Part shown: one piece after another, positions 1 through 3,747 of the stretch
How positions within the stretch are numbered: the first letter of the stretch is position 1
How the letters are laid out: the number at the start of each line of letters is the position of its first letter
Assembly: GCA_938030915.1 (NCBI GenBank)
Contig: CALHIO010000089.1
Span: forward strand, 1-8,198
DNA: 8,198 bases
DNA from: an uncultured Gemmatimonadota bacterium
GTDB taxonomy: Bacteria > Gemmatimonadota > Gemmatimonadetes > Longimicrobiales > Gaopeijiaceae
Direction: 5' to 3'
Program-made: the position numbers and the translations under genes
Notes under the pieces: generated by a model
The model's database searches: none
Told to the model about the DNA's origin: nothing
The model's input: only the letters and a program-made list of their open reading frames with translations

Positions 1-844
1 TCCTGTCGGGTTCGTGGCGTTCCAGCCAATCGGCGAAGAGTTCCTTCACACCCCACGGCAGCCTCAGAAGGATTCGTCCAGCGAAGCTCGCGCCCGCGGC
101 GGCGGCCTGCTCGAGGATCTCGGGGAGTTCATGGTCCGTGAGGCCGGGGATGATCGGTGCGACGTTCACGCCGACCGGAATCCCTGCGTCGGCGAGGACC
201 CTGATGGCACCGAGCCGGCGGGCGGGCGAAGCCGCCCGCGGCTCCATCGAGCGCTGCAGGTCGTTACGCAGGGTCGTGATGGAGAGTACGACGGCGACGG
301 CTTCGTGCGCGGCCAGCTCCCGGAGTAGGTCCACGTCTCGAGTCACCAGATAGCTCTTGGTGATGATCGAGACCGGGTTTCTGAAGTCGGCGAGTACCTC
401 GAGGCATCGTCTCGTGATTCGGAGGCGTCGCTCCGCCGGCTGATACGGGTCGGTGTTGCCACTCAACCCGATCACCCGGGGGTGCCACCGACTCGACGCC
501 AGGGCTTCGCGAAGAAGGTTCGGCGCTGCCCGCTTGACGGCGATCCGGGTTTCGAAGTCGAGCCCGGCCGAACATCCCAGGTATTCGTGTGAAGGTCGCG
601 CGTAGCAATACGAGCATCCGTGGCTGCACCCACGATAGGGATTCAGTCCCACGTCGAAACCGACGTCCGGTGACTCGTTCTTCGAGAGGATCGAGCGCGT
701 CGTATCGTCGAGGAAAACGGTTTGTGGGAGAGGATCGTCCGGGTCGAGCCAGGTGGACCGGTCGACGTGCAGAGGCTCGAAACGGTTGGGCGGATTCCAC
801 GGAATGCCGCGACCACGAATCGTGGGAAGAGCGATGGGGTGCAT
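1..844 (-). CDS. PA0069/Rv2578c-family radical SAM protein, partial (C-terminus beyond left edge)
   Basis: The visible 281 residues start at ATG 844-842 and remain open to the left edge. Residues 9-23 carry the family's N-terminal signature (IRGRGIPWNPPNRFE). The 4Fe-4S/SAM motif CxxxCxxC is C73, C77, C80, inside LNPYRGCSHGCSYCYARPSHEYLG at 67-90, with the typical continuation SAGLDFE. Further on, GLSGNTDPYQPAE (126-138), SIITKSYLVTRD (159-170) and VNVAPIIPGLTD (227-238) are core strands of this COG1233/1533-like branch, which is distantly related to spore photoproduct lyase. Family members are about 350 residues, so perhaps 60-80 residues are missing. They are cytoplasmic and, as far as I know, have no assigned reaction. 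The start was chosen because the signature begins only eight residues later. The frame stays open upstream, but that stretch runs into a terminator. There is no clear Shine-Dalgarno sequence. Other ORFs over this interval are out-of-frame shadows. Confidence 0.92.
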   Translation of the reverse strand, partial: MHPIALPTIRGRGIPWNPPNRFEPLHVDRSTWLDPDDPLPQTVFLDDTTRSILSKNESPDVGFDVGLNPYRGCSHGCSYCYARPSHEYLGCSAGLDFETRIAVKRAAPNLLREALASSRWHPRVIGLSGNTDPYQPAERRLRITRRCLEVLADFRNPVSIITKSYLVTRDVDLLRELAAHEAVAVVLSITTLRNDLQRSMEPRAASPARRLGAIRVLADAGIPVGVNVAPIIPGLTDHELPEILEQAAAAGASFAGRILLRLPWGVKELFADWLERHEPDR

Positions 845-879
845 GAGGGTGTGACGTGACCGAACAAAAACCGAATGTG

Positions 880-908
880 AGTCTAGCCGGTCGCAGCCCG
901 TCGCGCCA
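880..908 (-). promoter_or_regulatory. Possible promoter of the radical SAM gene
   Basis: On the minus strand TAGACT (885-880) resembles a -10 box. TGGCGC (908-903) lies 17 bases upstream as a weak -35. The -10 box ends 35 bases before the ATG at 844, and a T-rich patch (TTTTTG) lies between. The match to the sigma-70 consensus is poor at -35, so this rests mainly on position and the -10 box. Confidence 0.3.
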
Positions 909-932
909 GTCGGCCATACCCCGAACGAACGA

Positions 933-959
933 GGCCCCACCGGCAGTACCGGTGGGGCC
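933..959 (-). terminator. Intrinsic terminator of the small acidic protein gene
   Basis: A perfect 11-bp inverted repeat (933-943 with 949-959, arms GGCCCCACCGG/CCGGTGGGGCC, 5-base loop) begins 36 bases past the stop codon of the minus-strand gene. On the minus strand it is followed by CTCGTTCGTTCGG, only moderately T-rich, so efficiency is uncertain. It also insulates the downstream radical SAM gene. Confidence 0.75.
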
Positions 960-982
960 CTCTGACCCGGCGGGGGTCGATC

Positions 983-1002
983 GATCAGATCTGGATCAGA
1001 TC
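983..1002. repeat. 9-bp direct repeat at the stop codon of the small acidic protein gene
   Basis: GATCAGATC occurs at 983-991 and again at 994-1002 with a two-base gap. The second copy contains the stop codon (TCA 996-998, TGA on the minus strand). It looks like a small local duplication extending the 3' end. No function can be assigned. Confidence 0.6.
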
Positions 1003-1421
1003 ATCTCGATGTCGTAACAGACGCGCCAGTCGACCATGTTCTCCGGATCATCGGATCCTTCGTCGGTGGGCTGGTGGCGCCCGATCCACGTCGAAGCGTC
1101 GCCGGCGTACTCGCGCCGGTAATCTTCGAGGTGATCGTTAGCCGAGAAGTCGTCGAGCTCTTCTCCGAACAGTTCGACGACGAGACTTTCACCGAAGCCG
1201 CCCTCGTAGAGCACCTTGTCGATCTTGTCGACCTTGTTGCGACGAGGATGATCGGAGATGGACCAGTAGCCCTGCTCCGGGAACGTCAGCTCGTGGGACT
1301 CCCCGTCGGTCGTGATCCGCGAACGGAAGCGGAACTCGCCCTCGTCGTCCCACATCGCTTCCTTGTTGTCCTTGATCTGGATCCAACGCAGGATGACCCG
1401 GATCTGGCCGCTATCCGACAT
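996..1421 (-). CDS. Small acidic protein, possibly C2-like beta-sandwich
   Basis: This encodes 141 residues starting MSDSGQIRVILRWIQIKD. The start at 1421 is supported by AGGAG five bases upstream (on the minus strand) and by a promoter-like pair further out; a longer frame to 1550 would cross both. I do not recognise a named family. The protein has no signal peptide or membrane segment. It alternates hydrophobic strands with polar turns: IRVILRWIQI, GEFRFRSRIT, SLVVELFGEELDDFSANDHL. The last of these resembles the 'strand-acidic loop-ND.L' pattern of C2 domains, which suggests a Ca-binding or purely structural beta-sandwich; this is inference. By my count it has about 34 Asp/Glu against 16 Lys/Arg. 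It is rich in Trp and has one Cys near the end. It is monocistronic, with its own promoter and terminator, and divergent from the M24 peptidase gene. Confidence 0.85.
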   Translation of the reverse strand: MSDSGQIRVILRWIQIKDNKEAMWDDEGEFRFRSRITTDGESHELTFPEQGYWSISDHPRRNKVDKIDKVLYEGGFGESLVVELFGEELDDFSANDHLEDYRREYAGDASTWIGRHQPTDEGSDDPENMVDWRVCYDIEMI

Positions 1422-1425
1422 TCTG

Positions 1426-1430
1426 GCTCC
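1426..1430 (-). promoter_or_regulatory. Shine-Dalgarno site deciding the start at 1421
   Basis: The minus strand reads ACAGGAGCCAGA directly before the ATG. AGGAG sits at the right distance and fixes the start 43 codons inside the longer open frame. Confidence 0.75.
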
Positions 1431-1456
1431 TGTAGCTCTGAAAAGTGTGACGCGGA

Positions 1457-1486
1457 GAAATAGAGCGTGGCGTGCACCGAGGTCAA
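1457..1486 (-). promoter_or_regulatory. Probable sigma-70 promoter of the small acidic protein gene
   Basis: On the minus strand TTGACC (1486-1481) and TATTTC (1462-1457) are separated by 18 bases. The -35 box is the best in the window. The resulting leader would be about 30 bases and includes the Shine-Dalgarno site. It points away from the M24 gene. Confidence 0.55.
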
Positions 1487-1510
1487 GGGTCGCTGGCCGG
1501 TTCGCTGGCC
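1487..1510. repeat. Tandem 12-bp direct repeat in the divergent promoter region
   Basis: GGGTCGCTGGCC (1487-1498) is followed at once by GGTTCGCTGGCC (1499-1510), a match at 11 of 12 positions. It lies between the two divergent promoters and covers the candidate -35 of the M24 gene, so it could be a regulator site. That role is inferred from position only. Confidence 0.55.
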
Positions 1511-1523
1511 CCGGGCGTAGAAT
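1494..1523 (+). promoter_or_regulatory. Possible promoter of the M24 peptidase gene
   Basis: TGGCCG (1494-1499) and TAGAAT (1518-1523) lie 18 bases apart, with the -10 box ending 36 bases before the ATG. The -35 box is weak. A very similar arrangement stands upstream of the long amidohydrolase gene (3640-3668), which is the main reason to take it seriously. Confidence 0.35.
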
Positions 1524-1559
1524 GCTCGCCTCCACCCGATCCCGTGCCACGACTGACCC

Positions 1560-2870
1560 ATGAATGCACTCCTTCGCCGATCCGTGCTCGCCGCCTCGCT
1601 GGCCCTCCTGACTGCGTCACCCACGGATGCACAGGAGGCTCGTGCCCGATGGGAGCGGATGTGTCAGATCCGGGCCGAGAAATTTGATCTCGTCATGCCG
1701 AAGGCAATGAAGGATAACGATCTGGACATGTGGATCGTCGTCATGCGTGAGGGCCTCCTCGATCCGCTGTGGGAGGCGCTGGGGCGGGGGTACGTCGGCG
1801 ACTGGGGGTACTGGGTCTTCACGGATCGGGGTGACCGGGTCGAGCGAGCCGTGCTCGGAGTCGGTGGTTATCGGCTCGAACAGTGTGGCGTCTACGACTA
1901 TTTCGGATCCGCAGGCGAGCTGGCCTCATACGTCGCGGAACGCGATCCCGAACGGATCGGTGTGAACATGGCCGAGTCGATCGGCGGGGCCGACGGCCTG
2001 TCGCACACGTCATACCAACGCCTTCGAGCCGAACTCGGGTCGTACGGCGACCGCCTTGTTTCGGCCGAGCGCTTCGTGTCGGACTTCCGCGCAACACGGA
2101 CGGCCGTCGAGATCGCCGCGTTTGCCGAGGCCGGAGAGATCAGTCGTGAAATCGCAGAGCGAGCCTTCTCGAACGAGGTGATCACCCCCGGCGTCACGAC
2201 CCTCGAGGACGTGGCGTGGTGGATGTCCGACCAGCAGCTGGCCCGTGGACTCGAATCTTCCTTCGACATGCCGTCGGTCTACATCACGGGCCCGGAAGGG
2301 ATCGTGGCGACATCTTCGGATCGGATCATCCAGCGGGGTGACCTTCTGATGCTGGATTGGGGTGTCGGCTTCCTCGACTTCTACACGGACATGAAGCGGA
2401 TCGCGTACGTGCTGCGCGAGGGGGAGATCGAGCCACCCGCGGGTGTGCGTCATGCCTTCGAGCGCGGCCGCCAGGTTCGGGACATCATGAAGGCGACGAT
2501 CAAACCGGCGCCCACCGCGCTGGAGGCGGTCGAGCGGACGTGGGATGCGATCGAGGCCGCCGGGTTCAACAGGATCGAATTCAATCAGCCGACCCAAGAT
2601 CCCGGGGTGACGGACGTCGTGCTCGGACCTCATTCGGTCGGAAACTGGGGACACGGCCTCGGGCCGTCGCTCGCGTTCTTCAACCCGACCCGGATGACGT
2701 ATGAACTGAGGCCGGGCACTCTGATCTCGATCGAACTGTTCGCGTATACGGCGAATCCGGAGTGGGACAACGCGAAGATCCGCATCCCGCTCGAGGACGA
2801 CGCGGTCGTGACCGAACGTGGCGTGGAGTGGCTGTACCCGGTCAACGATCGGATTCTCGTCATCAAGTGA
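1560..2870 (+). CDS. Exported M24-family metallopeptidase (prolidase / Xaa-Pro aminopeptidase-like)
   Basis: This encodes 436 residues. Residues 1-24 form a Sec signal peptide (R6-R7, hydrophobic core to L17, cleavage TDA24|Q25), so the enzyme should act in the periplasm or at the surface. Residues about 30-170 look like a creatinase/prolidase N-terminal domain. About 180-436 is the pita-bread catalytic domain. All five dinuclear metal ligands of the family are present: D266 (LDWG), D277 (TDMKR), H365 (GHGLG), E392 (IELFAY) and E412 (LEDDAVVTERG). H358 is a likely substrate-binding His. M24 enzymes hydrolyse peptide bonds next to proline or remove N-terminal residues; the substrate here cannot be read from sequence. 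The start gives a complete signal peptide, but no Shine-Dalgarno sequence precedes it. The stop overlaps the start of the HAD gene (GTGA). Confidence 0.92.
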   Translation: MNALLRRSVLAASLALLTASPTDAQEARARWERMCQIRAEKFDLVMPKAMKDNDLDMWIVVMREGLLDPLWEALGRGYVGDWGYWVFTDRGDRVERAVLGVGGYRLEQCGVYDYFGSAGELASYVAERDPERIGVNMAESIGGADGLSHTSYQRLRAELGSYGDRLVSAERFVSDFRATRTAVEIAAFAEAGEISREIAERAFSNEVITPGVTTLEDVAWWMSDQQLARGLESSFDMPSVYITGPEGIVATSSDRIIQRGDLLMLDWGVGFLDFYTDMKRIAYVLREGEIEPPAGVRHAFERGRQVRDIMKATIKPAPTALEAVERTWDAIEAAGFNRIEFNQPTQDPGVTDVVLGPHSVGNWGHGLGPSLAFFNPTRMTYELRPGTLISIELFAYTANPEWDNAKIRIPLEDDAVVTERGVEWLYPVNDRILVIK

Positions 2871-3568
2871 GCAAGATCGACTTCGATTTCGTCGAAGCGC
2901 TCACGTTCGATTGCTACGGAACGCTGATCGACTGGGAGTCGGGGATCCTGCACGCCCTCGACGTTCTGCTCGATCCGGCGGCCAGCAAACCGGATCAGGA
3001 TACGCTTCTCGAGCAGTTCGGTCGGTTCGAGCCGGAGGCCGAGTCGGGTCCGTTTCGGCCGTATCGGGAGGTACTCCAGGATGTCGCGCGCATGTTCGGG
3101 GACGCCTATTCGGTCGAGGTCGACGATATCGAGGCAGCGGCATTCGCCTCCTCGGTGGCACTCTGGCCGCCGTTCCCGGATTCCACCGAGGCCCTGCGCG
3201 CTCTGGCCAGCCGATACCGGCTCGCCATCGTCTCGAATGTGGACGACGACCTGTTCGAGGGGTCGGCGGCCCGCCTAGGGGTGACCTTCGACGAGGTGGT
3301 TACGGCTCAGCAGGTGGGCAGCTACAAGCCTGCGCGAGCCCACTTCGATGAGGTGCTCGAGCGTCTCGAGCTGCCCCGGGAGAAGGTGCTTCACTGCGCG
3401 CAGAGCCTGTACCACGACATCGGACCCGCGAGCGTGCTCGGATTCCGTTGTGTGTGGGTGAACCGCCGTGCCGGCAAGTCGGGCAAGGGTGCAACGCCTC
3501 CTGCTGAGGCGACACCGGATCTCGAAGTGCCGGACCTGGGGTCCCTGGCGAGGGCCGCCGGACTCTAG
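2867..3568 (+). CDS. HAD-superfamily hydrolase, L-2-haloacid dehalogenase (type II) subfamily
   Basis: This encodes 233 residues, starting at GTG 2867. The start overlaps the M24 stop as GTGA and comes twelve codons before motif I; no ATG or Shine-Dalgarno sequence is nearby, so translation is probably coupled to the peptidase gene. Motif I is TFDCYGTLID with nucleophile D15 and Tyr17 in place of the second Asp, as in haloacid dehalogenases. Motif II is IVSNVDDD (S123), motif III SYKPARAHF (K154), and motif IV HCAQSLYHDIGPA (D184), ending GFRCVWVNRR. The helical C1-type cap lies at about 25-105. The length is normal for the family. It is cytoplasmic, having no signal peptide. Members include 2-haloacid dehalogenases and small-molecule phosphatases. 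The DxY motif favours the first, but natural substrates are often unknown, so the specific reaction is uncertain. Its link to a secreted peptidase is unexplained. Confidence 0.9.
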   Translation: MSKIDFDFVEALTFDCYGTLIDWESGILHALDVLLDPAASKPDQDTLLEQFGRFEPEAESGPFRPYREVLQDVARMFGDAYSVEVDDIEAAAFASSVALWPPFPDSTEALRALASRYRLAIVSNVDDDLFEGSAARLGVTFDEVVTAQQVGSYKPARAHFDEVLERLELPREKVLHCAQSLYHDIGPASVLGFRCVWVNRRAGKSGKGATPPAEATPDLEVPDLGSLARAAGL

Positions 3569-3639
3569 GGCGGGCTGAAGGTCGAGTCAGTCGAACGGGG
3601 TCCGAACATTCTGCCGGGGCGAGCTGTCTTCTCTCTCGG

Positions 3640-3668
3640 TGGCCGGTCGCTCCACCGGCCCGTATTCT
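3640..3668 (+). promoter_or_regulatory. Possible promoter of the amidohydrolase operon
   Basis: TGGCCG (3640-3645) and TATTCT (3663-3668) have a 17-base spacer. The first 12 bases match the M24 upstream site apart from one inserted T, and CGTAnnnT is shared at the -10 end. The leader would be about 70 bases. The same bases form a hairpin, so a terminator is the competing reading. Confidence 0.35.
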
Positions 3669-3671
3669 TTT
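3641..3671 (+). terminator. Possible terminator of the M24-HAD unit
   Basis: A 7-bp inverted repeat, GGCCGGT (3641-3647) and ACCGGCC (3654-3660), with a 6-base loop is followed by CGTATTCTTTT. It begins 72 bases after the HAD stop. The stem is short and the T tract interrupted, and it overlaps the candidate promoter of the next operon, so the two calls compete. Confidence 0.4.
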
Positions 3672-3696
3672 GGGTTCGAATCGATGTTGGAATTCC

Positions 3697-3718
3697 CCGC
3701 GGCGGATGTCCGCCACGG
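3697..3718 (+). other. Hairpin in the leader of the long amidohydrolase gene
   Basis: GGCGGA (3701-3706) pairs with TCCGCC (3709-3714) across a two-base centre. The stem extends by three more pairs (3697-3699 with 3716-3718) after one C/A mismatch; as RNA the loop would open the innermost pair. It ends 14 bases before the Shine-Dalgarno site. No T tract follows, so it is not a terminator; a leader structure is possible. Confidence 0.45.
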
Positions 3719-3732
3719 GTGCTTCATTTAAC

Positions 3733-3738
3733 GGGAGG
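3733..3738 (+). promoter_or_regulatory. Shine-Dalgarno site deciding the start at 3748
   Basis: GGGAGG stands nine bases before ATG 3748. This supports the start that gives an intact signal peptide over a longer frame opening with TTG at 3670. Confidence 0.8.
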
Positions 3739-3747
3739 TCTTTCGGC

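Noticed and set aside
264..917. 217-codon minus-strand frame over the radical SAM gene
   Set aside because: It is in the wrong frame. The adjacent frame on the same strand encodes the CxxxCxxC cluster and other family motifs continuously from 844 to the window edge.
2867..3568. Reading the HAD gene as a phosphoglycolate phosphatase
   Set aside because: Motif I is DxYGT rather than DxDGT, and motif IV (HCAQSLYHDIGPA) fits the haloacid dehalogenase-type branch better.
3672..3690. GGGTTCGAATC, which looks like the T-loop of a tRNA
   Set aside because: The flanking five bases on each side do not pair, and no acceptor or anticodon stem can be found upstream.
3670..3747. N-terminal extension of the long amidohydrolase from TTG 3670
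   Set aside because: It would bury the signal peptide behind 26 residues and ignore GGGAGG placed before ATG 3748.
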